Counted from the stretch's first letter, positions 21,501 through 32,630 are shown. The stretch: 64,000 bases of DNA from Axinella damicornis (GCA_963931865.1 OZ007511.1:12250081-12314080); one strand, 5' to 3'. Program-made: numbers and translations. Notes: generated by a model not told the origin, from the sequence alone.

Positions 21501-23238
21501 CACAGTCATGTATAGCTCCTGCTGAGTGTACCCATACTAGTTATGCAACACTCAGCCATTGTTCTGTTCCGTCAAAACAGCAGTATATATGAAGGCTTAC
21601 AACCACTCCAATAGACTTAATGTACTTGAAGCACATCACTTCTTGTATATACCTATCCAAAGAAACTGGCTATGTATGTCTACTAGAGTACTGCATCACA
21701 TTTGCCAGCCCCTCCCAAGGAAGCCTACAGCTTATAGATTCGAGTAGCACTGGTTTCACAAGGTTTCAAGCTTATTTAGGTGCGTCATTTTTGGGTAGTT
21801 TGTCATAATGAAGTTTTACTATACATACAGTACTAGATGCAGCTACCTCACACTATTGTTAGCACCTCTCTTTAGTGTGAAAAACAGTTACCCTTTGATC
21901 TGATATAGTTCCTTTTCTGGCACAAACTTCCTCATATGGCAACAGTTGAAAATGGCTGTACTGTGTGAATGCTCGAGCTGAAGAAACGCTGTGAGAACCG
22001 AACGATAGCGTGGCGAAAGTGTTGTCACAGAAACGGTGGCGCTAGTCATTGTGCCATATACTAGCGCTGCAGCCGTACTGTTCGTGGCTCAGACGGTTAT
22101 GCGCACAGGTTCTGTGCTGCTATTTTGGGACTCTGGGTGTCAGTTGCAACAGCGCACTTCCGTCCTAAAGCTTCACTACACAACAACAGGTCAGTACTCT
22201 GAGCAAATAAGATAAGCGGCATGAGCGGTACTAGTACTAGCTAGTAGGCGTGTAGTTCGCTCGCGCTCGAGCGCTTTTGTGGCTGGGGCGTGGCTTTAAT
22301 CGCTCAAGCCGCTTGCTTTCGACGATGCCATGCCTGGAAGTATATGATTAGTATTTAATCACATGTATTCTCGTGCCATTTGGGAAAAATTGCACTCACA
22401 ACAGTCATAAATTGCACTCGCTATCGCTCAATTACTTTGCCTGTTGCTCGTGCAATTATTTCCCAAATTGCATTCGAAACCCATGTGATTACCTATACGA
22501 ATTGCATTATACATTTTGAGGTGCAATATAAAAATTATTATCCAGTAGTGGGTTTGTGACTTGCCTAATCTCACAACTCTATTATAGCTAACGAAAGGTA
22601 TTATTCTTGAGCCTCATCACATAATGATATTAAGTGTAATGGTATACACTTCACAGAGGAATTTGAACGTGGCCATGTATCATCAGAGTCAAGATTGTAA
22701 ATTTGTTACTGCTTCAGAACCTCAAAGTGCTAATACGTACTGCCATAAATCAGGCTATGAATGTGCCATGAGTGTGGCATGTATATACTGGAGGTCGTGT
22801 GCTGGATGCCTGTCCGTGGAATTCTGTCACTGAATTTTTGTCATTTGGAGGATTATTCTCAAATGAAACTACTAGCTAAATCTTCAGGATGTTACCGTTC
22901 GTCAGAAGTCACTATACAATTCTAAGGTTAACTTTTCCATAACTCCATCTCAAGTGTCTTTAGATGTCTCTCGGCAATGTACGTATAATACAGAACCTCT
23001 TACAGCTTGTAGGGTCTTCGTCAATTCAATTAAATTCAGCAATTCAATTCATCAATCCACTTCCACAGTCAATAGTTATGCAGAACACACGATCAACATG
23101 AATGACATGCAAATCTACACTGTTATCCAGCCAACTATCAGTTAGAGTATTGGGAGTAATTACAGTGCCTCACGGTACCCTCACCTTACAGAGGATGGCA
23201 ATATGTATGGTCAGCACCACCACCTGTAGCACATACAT
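18563..23238 (-). CDS. Multipass membrane protein with Cys-rich ectodomain, gene A2
   Basis: Exon 1 is 23185-23238 (MYVLQVVVLTIHIAILCK; donor GTGAGG). Exon 2 is 18563-20398 after TTTCAATGCAG, phase 0, 629 aa. An ATG six bases upstream of the large exon could mislead a predictor: it lies in the acceptor AATGCAG. The architecture is as in gene A1. The ectodomain has CPHCVCRIRK, CMTYNSSC and GLLCRDCIDGFG. Differences from A1 cluster in the N-terminal ectodomain, the loop between the fifth and sixth hydrophobic segments, and the C-terminal half, while the middle (about codons for CPYVYY to LLSYSKL) is nearly identical even at DNA level. The intron is 2.8 kb and contains a 600-bp inverted-end insertion and another possible exon at 20818-21016. 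Confidence 0.85.
20818..21016 (-). CDS. Putative first exon inside A2 intron
   Basis: An ATG opens 66 codons (start MARASLHTIGVAVVVG, later SVAMYISTE and YFGGSRFLHFSRAPFFNP) ending ACTGAAG|GTAAGC, a strong donor. The phase is 1, so it cannot join the phase-0 acceptor of the A2 large exon in frame. It may start another transcript, or be an alternative untranslated leader. CCAAT boxes nearby (ACCAATCAG at 20695 and 21273) and GC-rich flanks suggest a promoter region. The U2 copy has a stop at codon 3. Confidence 0.35.
21339..21938. mobile_element. 600-bp element with CATATGAGGAAGTT ends
   Basis: It begins CATATGAGGAAGTTGG and ends AAACTTCCTCATATG, an inverted pair. U2 at about 50437 reads straight across (TTTCATTAGCAACAG), so the insertion is private to U1. 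The left flank is TA; the right flank reads TG, so the TA duplication of a Tc1/mariner-like event is possible but not clean. No transposase is encoded. Confidence 0.7.
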
Positions 23239-23318
23239 TGCACTGACCTAGCAGGAAAAGAGATTAACACTTATTCTTGTACTAAGAGAAGCAGCGTCTT
23301 GAATTAATCTGACAGGCT

Positions 23319-24232
23319 GCAACCCAGTCGTTTCACTAAATAATTAGTGCTAAAGGTTGTCAGCACATGCTTATATATCAATATGCCACCATTAAATTTT
23401 TAACACAGTAACTCTCTCAGTTTCATTACGTATGGTATACCATGCAGTTGTAATCAGGATACCACATAGTATAGTAATGATATATTTGCAGCTAAACTAG
23501 CTATGCTTAAACAACAATTTTGTTTATCATAGTATATCATATTCAACTGATACTAGGTTAAGACAACAGTTTTGTTTATCCTATATCTGCAGTTTATGCA
23601 GAGTTCGAGGTTCAGTAAATAAATTAAATTAAAGTACCGAAGGTCGCGCGTCACTATAGTCTAGTCCTGCCCCACGAACATCAATGCAACTGAGATAATT
23701 AACATAGCAACTGCGTCAAAATGATGGTTCTGATTTGAATCGTAAACCTAGTCTTTAATGTATGCAATGCATTAAAATTTTATTTTTGCTTCATGTCCTT
23801 TTGTGTAGTTTTCTCCAGTTCTGTTGATGTTTCAACATCCAATTAGTACATGAGCTAAACACCCTGGTCTAACGAGCACCTTTACAAGACAGCACCTACA
23901 TTGAAGCCTTGGAAGAAGTTTCTCGATTTAAAGGGCATGGAGATAAAGTCATGTCTATCAGTAGCCTCGTTTCCCAGGCCCTGGGAACGAGGCTAGTCTG
24001 TCGGTTGCACGATTGACAGGATTGTGGAACTAAAGCATGCTTCAACAAGACAGACAACACTACATGACTATTTCCACACTCACTAACAGTTGTTCATACA
24101 TTACTGTGCTTTTATTCCAAGTTGATTCATTCAGAACCACATGTAATCACCCATTAATTGTTCCCTTTGCTGTTTTCCAACATTAATTTCAATACTGACA
24201 GTCATTATCATTACTCTTATCGTTTTATACAT
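23319..24232. repeat. 0.9-kb tandem block B1 of U1
   Basis: It starts GCAACCCAGTCGTTTCAC and runs to TTATCGTTTTATACAT, after which the same sequence starts again. It is non-coding and contains a 34-bp TAGCCTCG element. Its second copy (24233-27771) is expanded by three transposon insertions. U2 has the same two-copy arrangement (52582-53469 and 53470-54435). Confidence 0.85.
23962..23995. mobile_element. TAGCCTCG element, minimal 34-bp form
   Basis: Two inverted ends meet directly (TTTCCCAGG-CCCTGGGAA). Flanks GTCTATCAG and GTCTGTCGG are a decayed 9-bp duplication. Identical forms lie at 27511-27544, 53209-53242 and 54175-54208, because the host block is repeated. Confidence 0.85.
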
Positions 24233-24379
24233 GCAACCCAGTCGTTTCACTAAATAATTAGTGCTAAAGGTTGTCAGCACATGCTTATATATCAATATGC
24301 CACCATTTTAACACAGTTACTCTCTCAGTTTCATTACGTATGGTATACCATGCAGTTGTAATCAGGATACCACATAGTA

Positions 24380-25265
24380 TCACAGAGTCGGTAGACTCTG
24401 TATGTAGGGATACGACGTACACGCAATATATGCTAATACAAAAAAATCTCTCCAAATCTCAGAAACGGTATACTTATAAGCCTTTATAACAACATACCGT
24501 TCATCTTCGAGTGTTTTCATGACCAACAAGACTCCTCGCATCGCGAAAAACCGTCGCGAAAGTACCACACCAGGTACTCGCAAAACGAGCAAATTGTTTT
24601 TCTTTCTTCTTCTTCTTCTTCTTTCTTCTTTCTTCTTTCAGACGGGCTAGCTCAACGTCGCCTCAATCCCTCATGATGGTTTTCGCACGAAACAGCAGCA
24701 TTTTACACCGAGCAGTGCACCAGCCCATCGCTTTTTCGCAAACTCCAAGTCTTCACCAGGCGGCTGCAGCTGCCCACTCAATAACTATGGCTTCATTTGT
24801 CACGCCATTTTCATGTTTGTACGCATGCGCACTTAAACGATCACTTAGCAACAATACGTAATTATTATTCAAGATCGCTGAATTAGAAGTGCCTTGCGCT
24901 GTTAAACCGTAAGTAAATTCTTCAGCCATTGCTCGCAGTGTAAATGCCAGAGTTCAGTATGTATGCGCCTGCTGCTAAAAAAAATGACATAAACAAGTAA
25001 TAAAAAACATTTAAAATGTAACAGGATATAGGGATACCAGAACGGAAAAAAGTAAGGAAACAAGGTAGGGATGATCACACAAAACAGTGAAGTATACAAT
25101 CCCCCTACATATCTTTTTTCATTATACACGTATTATGGAAAAAGATCTCTGTAGGGGGGTTGTATACTTCACTGTTTTGTGTGATCATCCCTACCTTGTT
25201 TCCTTACTTTTTTCCGTTCTGGTATCCCTACATCCTGTTACATTTTAAATGTTTTTTATTACTTG
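24380..25265 (+). mobile_element. Helitron-like non-autonomous element, copy 1
   Basis: It is inserted exactly between A and T of host CATAGTA|TAGTAATG with no target duplication. It starts TCACAGAGTCGG and ends TTTATTACTTG, and its last 272 bp (24994-25265) form a large palindrome. A small hairpin ACATTTTAAATGT lies 14 nt before the 3' end. A 5' TC, A|T insertion and a subterminal 3' hairpin are Helitron traits, but the terminus CTTG is not the canonical CTRR. An internal (CTT)n tract ends TTTCAG|ACGGGC, like an acceptor, after a short frame starting MTNKTPRIAKNRRE. Confidence 0.6.
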
Positions 25266-25492
25266 TAGTAATGATATATTTGCAGCTAAACTAGCTATGC
25301 TTAAACAACAATTTTGTTTATCACAGTATATCATATTCAACTGATACTAGGTTAAGACAACAGTTTTGTTTATCCTATATCTGCAGTTTATGCAGAGTTC
25401 GAGGTTCAGTAAATAAATTAAATTAAAGTACCAAAGGTCGCGCGTCACTATAGTCTAGTCCTGCCCCACGAACATCAATGCAACTGAGATAA

Positions 25493-26613
25493 TCATAGAC
25501 TCGGTAGAGTCTATATGTAGGGATACGACGTACACGCAATATATGCTAATACAAAAGAATCTCTCCAAATCTCAGAAACGGTACACTTATAAGCCTTTAT
25601 AACCACATACCGTTCATCTTCGGGTGTTTTCATGACCAACAAGACTCCTCGCATCGCGAAAAACCGTCGCGAAAGTACCACACCAGGTACTCGCAAAACG
25701 AGCAAATTGTTTTTCTTTCTTCTTCTTCTTCTTCTTCTTTCTTCTTTCAGACGGGCTAGCTCAACGTCACCTCAATCCCTCATGATGGTTTTCGCACGAA
25801 ACAGCAGCATTTTACACCGAGCAGTGCACCAGCCCATCGCTTTTTGGCAACCTCCAAGTCTTCACCAGGCGGCAGCAGCTGCCCACTCAATAATTATGGC
25901 TTCATTTGTCACGCCATTTTCATGTTTGTACGCATGCGCACTTAAACGATCACTTAGCAACGATACGTAATTATTATTCAAGATCGCTGAATTAGAAGTG
26001 CCTTGCGCTGTTAAGCCCGTGGTAACCGTAACGTAACTAGACTGAGGTAAACTCTCTGTGCTATATAAAATTATGTTACTAGACTGTGTTCTGTGAGAGG
26101 GGTGAATGCCTATCTAAAGACTCAACAATGTGTCGCTACTACTATCTGGTATAGCTATTTTAGCTACACTATACTTATAGCTATGGTCACGGTCTTCACA
26201 GCTCAGGGAGCACTGGCTTAGTATCCATCCAGAAAAGGGTTGGCTTTTGAGATGCTTGGGTCTGATTCTTCAGCCATTGCTGGCAGTGTAAATGCCAGAG
26301 TCCAGTATGCATGCGCCTGCTGCTAAAAAAAATGACATAAACAAGTAATAAAAAACATTTAAAATGTAACAGGATGTAGGGATACCAGAACCGCAAAAAG
26401 TAAGGAAACAAGGTAGGGATGATCACACAAAACAGTGAAGTATTCAATCCCCCTACATATCTTTTTTCATTATACACGTATTATGGAAAAAGATCTCTGT
26501 AGGGGGTTGTATACTTCACTGTTTTGTGTGATCATCCCTACCTTGTTTCCTTACTTTTTGCGGTTCTGGTATCCCTACATCCTGTTACATTTTAAATGTT
26601 TTTTTATTACTTG
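25493..26613 (+). mobile_element. Helitron-like non-autonomous element, copy 2
   Basis: This is the same element as copy 1, at a different host site (GAGATAA|TTAACATAG), again between A and T without duplication. It starts TCATAGACTCGG and ends in the same 272-bp palindrome (26342-26613). It has about 250 bp (26013-26270) that copy 1 lacks. Two independent insertions with the same ends show that the palindrome is part of the mobile unit. Confidence 0.6.
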
Positions 26614-26673
26614 TTAACATAGCAACTGCGTCAAAATGATGGTTCTGATTTGAATCGTAAACCTAGTCTTTAA

Positions 26674-27235
26674 CCCTTTAAGCCCTATTGACGCATAAAT
26701 GCGTCATTTAGACCCTATGCACTTGTAGGGCTTCTCGCCAGTCCAAAAAGAGACCAAAAAGTCTTCAGAGGGCCTAGGGACGACTTTAAGGCACAAACTA
26801 AAAAATTTGGTCAGATTTCGGCGCGCCTCCCCCACTAAACGTACAAGCGGGGGGGTGGGCGTTTTTGATTTTAATGAGATTCATTGACCCGAGAATTTTT
26901 GATTCTAATGATATTCATAGACCCCACCCAGGGCGTCAAGAAAACCTGCAAATTGGTGGTGTAAGGTGTGCCATCAGTCAGATCTGGCCGAAGTTTAGGG
27001 AAATGCTGGGCGAAAATCCGGCTGACATCCACCTTTGACTTCCGATTGCTGGGCTTGTGGGGGGTCATGAATATCATTAACGGTATTGCCAGAGAGGTCT
27101 CTCCATGTGTGCAGGCCCCACCAAGTTTGGCCGCTGAGGAGCGAATGCTGGGGGAGAGGAGTACCTACGAAAGTGGTGTGCGCTGAATGCATGAAAATGT
27201 GTTGTCTTGGTGGGAAGAATTCGGTGGTTAAAGGG
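26674..27235. mobile_element. TTAA-flanked piggyBac-like MITE, 562 bp
   Basis: The ends are CCCTTTAAGCC and GGTTAAAGGG (8-9 bp inverted). TTAA is present on both sides (26670-26673 and 27236-27239), and the host blocks at 23754, 52999 and 53899 show a single TTAA. TTAA target duplication with ends starting CCC is characteristic of piggyBac. The element contains an internal GCATAAATGC palindrome and a G-rich tract but no transposase. Confidence 0.8.
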
Positions 27236-27771
27236 TTAATGTATGCAATGCATTAAAATTCTATTTTTGCTAATATGTACAATCCATGCACAACAAACTA
27301 TAAGATAAAGGGACAAAAGGTTTGTATAACATTATTGCTTCATGTCCTTTTGTGTAGTTTTCTCCAGTTCTGTTGATGTTTCAACACCCAATTAGTACAT
27401 GAGCTAAACACCCTGGTCTAACGAGCACCTTTACAAGACAGCACCTACATTGAAGCCTTGGAAGAAGTTTCTCGATTTAAAGGGCATGGAGATAAAGTCA
27501 TGTCTATCAGTAGCCTCGTTTCCCAGGCCCTGGGAACGAGGCTAGTCTGTCGGTTGCACAATTGACAGGATTGTGGAACTAAAGCATGCTTCAACAAGAC
27601 AGACGACTATTTCCACACTCACTAACAGTTGTTCATACATTACTGTGCTTTTATTCCAAGTTGATTCATTCAGAACCACATGTAATCACCCATTAATTGT
27701 TCCCTTTGCTGTTTTCCAACATTAATTTCAATACTGACAGTCATTATCATTACTCTTATCGTTTTATACAT

Positions 27772-28490
27772 TGTAGAGATGATATGAGATCAAAATATGG
27801 TGAACCTCCGAGATAGGGACAACCTCCGAAGAGAGGACAAAAGCCCCGTTCCCAAAGTGTCCTCTCTTCGGAGGTTCGACTGTAATTGTAGTGTGAATCA
27901 TTGTACTTTTATACACTTTTGATTCCCTCTCCCACAAAGTGTGATGGGTGGAAATTATATAAATTTCTGCAAAATAGCAAGGGATGCATGAGTACTATTG
28001 AGTAGCATAATTATAGAGCTAATATGAGCATATACATCCAACTTAAATACAATGGTACAATGATAAGGAGCGCTTGAATGTCCTAGAATGGACTACAGAA
28101 CTAGGTTAGTTATTCCACAAAGAAATCGTATTGGAGTACATGGTACGAGCAATTGTCATTCGAGTGGGAGAAATTAAGCTGACTGATTAGTACCAAATCA
28201 ATATAAACAATACTGACTAATTGGCTGAGCATGAGCGAGCAACACATTAGTTATAGAGATTGACGATGACCTCTAAATCTGGTGCTTGCATTACAACGAG
28301 CGAAACAGCTCAATGGCATGTGGATTCAATGGCAGGAACGAGGCTGAAAAGACTACATACGCTCAGAGCAACAAACAACAATAGGAAGTAAGTGGGCAGC
28401 GATGACATCACTCGTCTAGCAATATTTACACCCACAGACCAACAACTGTCCCATGGGCAAGCATGAATCTGCACACTAGAAAAGTGTTGA
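27772..28490. other. Non-coding stretch 5' of Kelch unit
   Basis: It is collinear with 54436-55150. It contains an inverted pair, AACCTCCGAAGAGAGGACA and TGTCCTCTCTTCGGAGGTT (27828-27876), that could form a 19-bp stem. No gene seen. Confidence 0.5.
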
Positions 28491-28505
28491 GAACAGCAAT
28501 TTCAC

Positions 28506-28540
28506 TTGTGGGGGGGGGGGGGGGGGGGGGGGGGGGGGAG
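28506..28540. repeat. Poly-G run
   Basis: About 30 consecutive G. The U2 counterpart is a C run with (AC)n at 55417-55466, inverted. Such runs commonly form G-quadruplexes and are prone to sequencing error. Confidence 0.9.
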
Positions 28541-28668
28541 TTTGTCCACTGTCTCTTGAATTCAGAAGCTACTACAAAGTCATGTAGTCATACGCTGGTC
28601 CGCAGTAGAAACGGAAGTGGACTTAGTGCGGTAGTTCAGCTCGAGACACACATTATCTCCAAGTCAAG

Positions 28669-28768
28669 ATGCAGCACCCTCTCACTCCGGAGGAAGTCAC
28701 CAGTGCAATCCAGTCATTCAATGCCCATGCAGGTGGAGAGCTCCAGTCAGCATCCTTTACTACGCAAG
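28669..28768 (-). other. Alternative reading noted: antisense of candidate Kelch first exon
   Basis: The signal lies on the plus strand: ATG at 28669 opens MQHPLTPEEVTSAIQSF and stays open to CAAG|GTTTGT. It could be the first exon of the Kelch gene downstream. The minus strand shows nothing. The entry records position only; strand + is intended for the exon. Confidence 0.2.
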
Positions 28769-28920
28769 GTTTGTAATTATGTACATGTAGCTAGCTATAG
28801 GGAGGGGGATTGCATGATCTCGTACCCAGTATTATACATTGTGTTTGCATGTCAAAAATGGAGAGGCCGAGTTAATCATCCATTCTTCAATACTGCAGGC
28901 ATCTTAGGACACACCATCAG

Positions 28921-29017
28921 TAGCCTCGTTCCCAGGCCATTCCCACGACCAGCATTCGATCGCTTGCAGTATGTATACTGCAAGCGATCGAATGCTGGCA
29001 GCCTGGGAACGAGGCTA
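28921..29017. mobile_element. TAGCCTCG foldback element, 97 bp
   Basis: TAGCCTCGTTCCCAGGC ends enclose a second, perfect inverted pair (AGCATTCGATCGCTTGCAGT and its complement). Flanks CACCATCAG and CATCATCAG are a near-perfect 9-bp duplication. The U2 copy is at 59535-59631 with compensating changes in both stem arms (GATCGCTTG to GATTGCTTG with partner CAAGCAATC). Confidence 0.9.
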
Positions 29018-29200
29018 CATCATCAGCACCTCACAGTCTATTATTATGCACAGCTGAATCTGTACACGTTTCTTCATTTAGTGAATGCAGGAGCATTGCT
29101 ACAAATCATGAGACACTCAAAAGCAAGCTGCAGCTACACCAGCTGACATTCAGTGATGACTAGTTTATAGAGTGAGATGCTTTCCCGATGTGCACCACAG

Positions 29201-29770
29201 GCCACCCTCCTGCACCCCCGTGCTACTCTGGAGTGGAGTCAGTGCACCAACCTACCAGTGGGGATGCGTGATGCCCAGGCAGTGGTCCTCAACAGTTAAC
29301 AAAGTCTATGTTGGTGGGGGGAGCACACCAACATCTATGACCCCACCATGGACACATGGGAGACACTCCAGAGACCCACCTACTACTCAGCACTCACCAC
29401 CTACCACAACAAGCTGCTACTGGTGGGAGGACTGGAGGCCTCTACTGGTCAAATCACCAACCAGCTCTGGGTCTTTGAGGAAGGAGAGCAGACCTGGACC
29501 CAGCCCCTCCCTCCCATGCCAACCAGACGACGGAGAGCAGCAGCTGTGAGCATCCAAGACCACCTCATTGTTGCAGGTGGTTACAATAGTGGAATCCTCA
29601 ACACAGTTGAAGTGTTTGATGGGCAGCAGTGGGTGACAGCTGACCCACTACCAGTGAGCTGCTGCAACATGAAGTCTGCCAGCCATGATGGACACTACTA
29701 CCTGCTGCATGATGGGTGGCAGGGGACAGGATACCTCTGTGTTCTACACTTCCCTGCAGTCCCTTGTTGA
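29201..29770 (+). pseudogene. Kelch-repeat gene, U1 copy, premature stop
   Basis: After an acceptor-like CACCACAG, the frame gives LEWSQCTNLPVGMRDAQAVV, then Kelch blades with MDTWETLQRP, YHNKLLLVGG, NQLWVFEEGEQTW, HLIVAGGYNSG and VEVFDGQQWV. The GG doublets and W spacing are Kelch hallmarks (beta-propeller, protein binding). A 4-base insertion, GTTA (around 29295), relative to the U2 copy creates TAA at 29297-29299. The blade between is also shortened relative to U2, so this is not a single-lesion gene. A first exon at 28669 is possible. Confidence 0.65.
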
Positions 29771-30945
29771 CAAGGCTACCCAGCATCCTCCCACCTCACC
29801 CACCAACACTGACCAGCCCTCAGCTCAACGCAAGTTGATCTCAGATGTGAAGCACACACAACACTGAAAGTTGTATCGCTCTTCAATACTGTATCACGCA
29901 TGATAAACTTACTGATTTAACAGTGATACTGCCATGGTTTGAATTTCATATGCATCCTACCCAGCACAGGAAAACTACCCGCAAATATGGAACTGAACGG
30001 GCACCATCATCGTCAAAGTTGTCCCGTGATCGCACCATCTGCTCGCCTGTTCAAGTCCGTGCTGGTAACATTTCACTTTTGTTATTTCTTGCATAGACCA
30101 CACCTCCTGGCACTCCTCTAAGCAGCGCTACTGCTGAGAAAGCCAAATAGCCATACATAAACCTTCAAGTGTTCCCACTACGCACACGATAGGTGAGCGG
30201 ATGGTGTTGACACGGACCAGCTCTGATGGCTACGGTGCCCACCCAGTCCTGTATGTAATCAATTATCGTTTCGATCAGAAGGTCACATTCAGTAGCAAGG
30301 CAGGACAATAAAGTGCATGGTGAACATGCTCTGAATGAGTGATCTATTCTCATGATGCTCGTGTCAGTCATGCTAAGGAATTTGATCATGCTAAAGAATT
30401 TGGGAATGTTGGTCATGCTAAGGAATGCTGTTCATGCTAAGAAATGCTGGTCATGCTAAGGAATGTTGGTCATGCTAAGGAATGTTGGTCATGCTGAACA
30501 TGCTATAGAATTTGATCAATGTCGGTCATGCTAAGGAATGCTGCAGGTGTCTGGCTGGCTGCTCGGGTTTTTAGTAGCCACAAGGACGTTGCGAGATTTT
30601 CAATACTGGAGATCGGGAGATGAGCGCATGGGGCCTTCAGAGCAAGCAAAGTTTGAGTGCAGTCAACATCTTTATATCTCAGTTCCACACTCAAACTCGC
30701 ACTATACTCACAAGCACATGGCCAGGCCATGCACATGTACGTACATGTTGTGCGAGGCATGATGCTGACACGTATTCCTAGTTAGTAGGTACCCTTCCCT
30801 TCACAGTATCTTCCTCTGGTGTGTCGGAAAACCAAACAATTTCTTCCTTTGCTTCAGGTCACCCACAAACATGTAACACAATTCAAAAGGCCAGTGCAGC
30901 CAATATAGTCTCATGGCCACTGGTACACAACAGCAGAGTGCATAA
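29771..30945. other. Non-coding stretch after Kelch copy
   Basis: In U2 most of this (about 29525-30795) is deleted. Apart from the minisatellite at 30366-30543, I see only short frames without support. Confidence 0.45.
30366..30543. repeat. 19-20 bp minisatellite (GGTCATGCTAAGGAATGTT)
   Basis: Eight or more degenerate units of GTCATGCTAAGGAATGTTG, with variants AAGAATTTG and GAACATGC. It has no counterpart in U2, where the region is deleted. Confidence 0.85.
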
Positions 30946-31112
30946 GTGCTACAGAATTTTAAAGTACAAATTTCACCTGGTGTGTATCCCCATGGCTCAT
31001 AGTGTGAGAGGAACAAACTCCTCGTAGTCCATCTTGAACAGCGGGTTGGTTGAGGAGAGAAACTCTGGATATTGATGGAAGATTACCTGGAAAGGTTGCA
31101 ATGGAGGGATGG
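30946..31112 (-). other. Possible exon of an unidentified gene (copy at 60373-60510)
   Basis: TTTCCAG|GTAATC opens a frame with VIFHQYPEFLSS and KMDYEEFVPLTL then TGA; another frame reads through to CACACCAG|GTGAAA. In U2 the first frame has a stop (CATCAA became CATTGA) while the second stays open. It may be an exon flanked by a GGGA intron, like the DAPP1-like exons. I could not identify the protein. Confidence 0.3.
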
Positions 31113-31120
31113 ATAACGGG

Positions 31121-31289
31121 AGAGGGAGGGAGGGAGGGAGGGAGGGAGGGAGAGAGGAGGGGAAGGAGGAAGACAAGGAGGGAGGGAGGGAGGGAGGGAG
31201 GGAGGGAGGGAGGGAGGGAGGGAGGGAGGGAGGGAGGGAGGGAGGGAGGAGAGAGAGAGGAGGGGAAGGAGGAAGACAGGGAGGGAGGG
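31121..31289. repeat. GGGA microsatellite, U1 right end
   Basis: GGGA array with two embedded AGAGGAGGGGAAGGAGGAAGA segments. The U2 copy is 60531-60650. Confidence 0.95.
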
Positions 31290-31546
31290 TGACAGCACAA
31301 AACAGGCACAGTGAGTTTGACAGTATTGACATGAAGGTATGTTCTTAGCTTTTGCTAGTCAGGTAGACCCACCTAGGGTACGGCTGTATGGTAGTAGCTC
31401 CACTTAAACCCAGTCCATATATATCATCATTATGCAGAAGTATAGGCTGCGCCGAAAGCCCTTTTAGTTATGAAAGTGGGTATAATGTATTGCCTCATTA
31501 ATCGGATACAACTATATGCATGCAAATTAATGATGTTGTGACCATC

Positions 31547-31619
31547 TAGCCTCGTTCCCAGGCTCCCCCCTGTGCGTGCAGTGAAGAAAAATACGGGGAG
31601 GAGCCTGGGAACGAGGCTA
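31547..31619. mobile_element. TAGCCTCG foldback element, U2 copy
   Basis: 73-bp orthologue of 8900-8972, with GTGACCATC on both sides. Confidence 0.9.
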
Positions 31620-32529
31620 GTGACCATCCACTTCAACCACCTTTCATCATGCACCCAAAGTTATCACCATATATGGTTGACCAAAACATTTATGTAGTGG
31701 AAGTCATGTGATATATGCATGATTGAAGTTTGTGGTGTCAGTTGCTGGATGATATGATCAGAGATCTCTTCGAATCTGCTATACTGCAAATGGTCAGGAG
31801 TAGATGACTACACCTCAGCAGAACCGCCAGCCTGGGAGAGAGGCAGATCAGAGCGGTCAATGTGGTTCACACCAACTCAGCATTCAATTGGTGCCTAATA
31901 TGCTAGGTGTCTTGGGATAGGAGTGTGATACGAAGCTGGGATTTGCACCATTGTGAATGGAGCATTCCAATGATGTCCATTTTGCTGTCGGTTGAATTAT
32001 GACCCAAAATCACAAAAATCCATGGATTATACTTACAGTAGCTATAGCCTTTGGCCGACTGTGATTTTTGACAAAAATGTGACCGAGATAAAAAGTCACT
32101 TTAATGTTAAGGACATCACTGGAAAGCTCTTTTTATGCTGACCACAATGGCACAATCCTCAAAATGTGACCGAGATAAAAAGTCACTTTAAGGACATCAT
32201 TGGAAAGCTCTTTTATGCTGACCACAATGGCACAATCCTCAGCTTCAAATCTCATTCACATACCGAGTGCAACGCTCTATTGCAACGCTCTAGTGCAACG
32301 CTCTATTGCAATGCTCTATTGCAACGCTCTATCAAGTCTATTCCCAGTGACCAATAATTATTGTGGTTCGTTGGCCCATTGTTGGCAGTGCACTTCAGCT
32401 TTGCAAGCAGGGTGGACATGGGTTTGCACTATTAGTGCTTTTAGAGTCCTTACAAGAGGGCTTTAACCCACTTGGAACTGGTGGCATTGCTAATTGGTCG
32501 AGGGCAAGCCTAAGGCCATTACGATAAAT

Positions 32530-32630
32530 CATGAAGCTGACAGTCTCAGCTCACGTTGCAGATATGCAACGCTAGGTTTTAATTAAGACCTAGCGTTGCA
32601 TATCTGCAACGTGAGACTGTCAGCTTCATG
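32530..32630. repeat. Palindrome, U2 copy
   Basis: A 101-bp copy of the same foldback. The arms differ by one transition near the centre (AGGTTTTAATTAAGACCT). Confidence 0.85.

Larger units (their letters stand above)
24233..27771. repeat. Tandem block B2 of U1, interrupted by three insertions
   Basis: Host pieces are 24233-24379, 25266-25492, 26614-26673 and 27236-27771; joined, they match block B1 and both U2 blocks. The U2 blocks supply the empty sites that define the insertions. Confidence 0.85.
7418..31371. repeat. Segmental duplication unit U1 (about 24 kb)
   Basis: The unit runs from the R-type left part (7418-11442) through two multi-TM genes, a twice-repeated 0.9 kb block, a Kelch gene and a GGGA array. 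The same order recurs in 31393-60728. Coding identity is very high: the large exons of the first multi-TM gene in each unit differ at about four residues. The copies are distinguished mostly by transposon insertions. Confidence 0.85.

Noticed and set aside
22624..23145. Plus-strand frames in the A2 intron (copies at 51902-52408)
   Set aside because: Open in the recent duplicates but disrupted in the homologous region upstream of A1 (about 15540-15900), and lacking splice or start evidence. Likely chance frames.
26995..27192. Short frames within the TTAA-flanked element
   Set aside because: Overlapping on both strands with no transposase motif; the element is non-autonomous.
30559..30762. Short frames on either strand near 30500-30760
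   Set aside because: No domain, no splice sites, and the region is deleted from U2.
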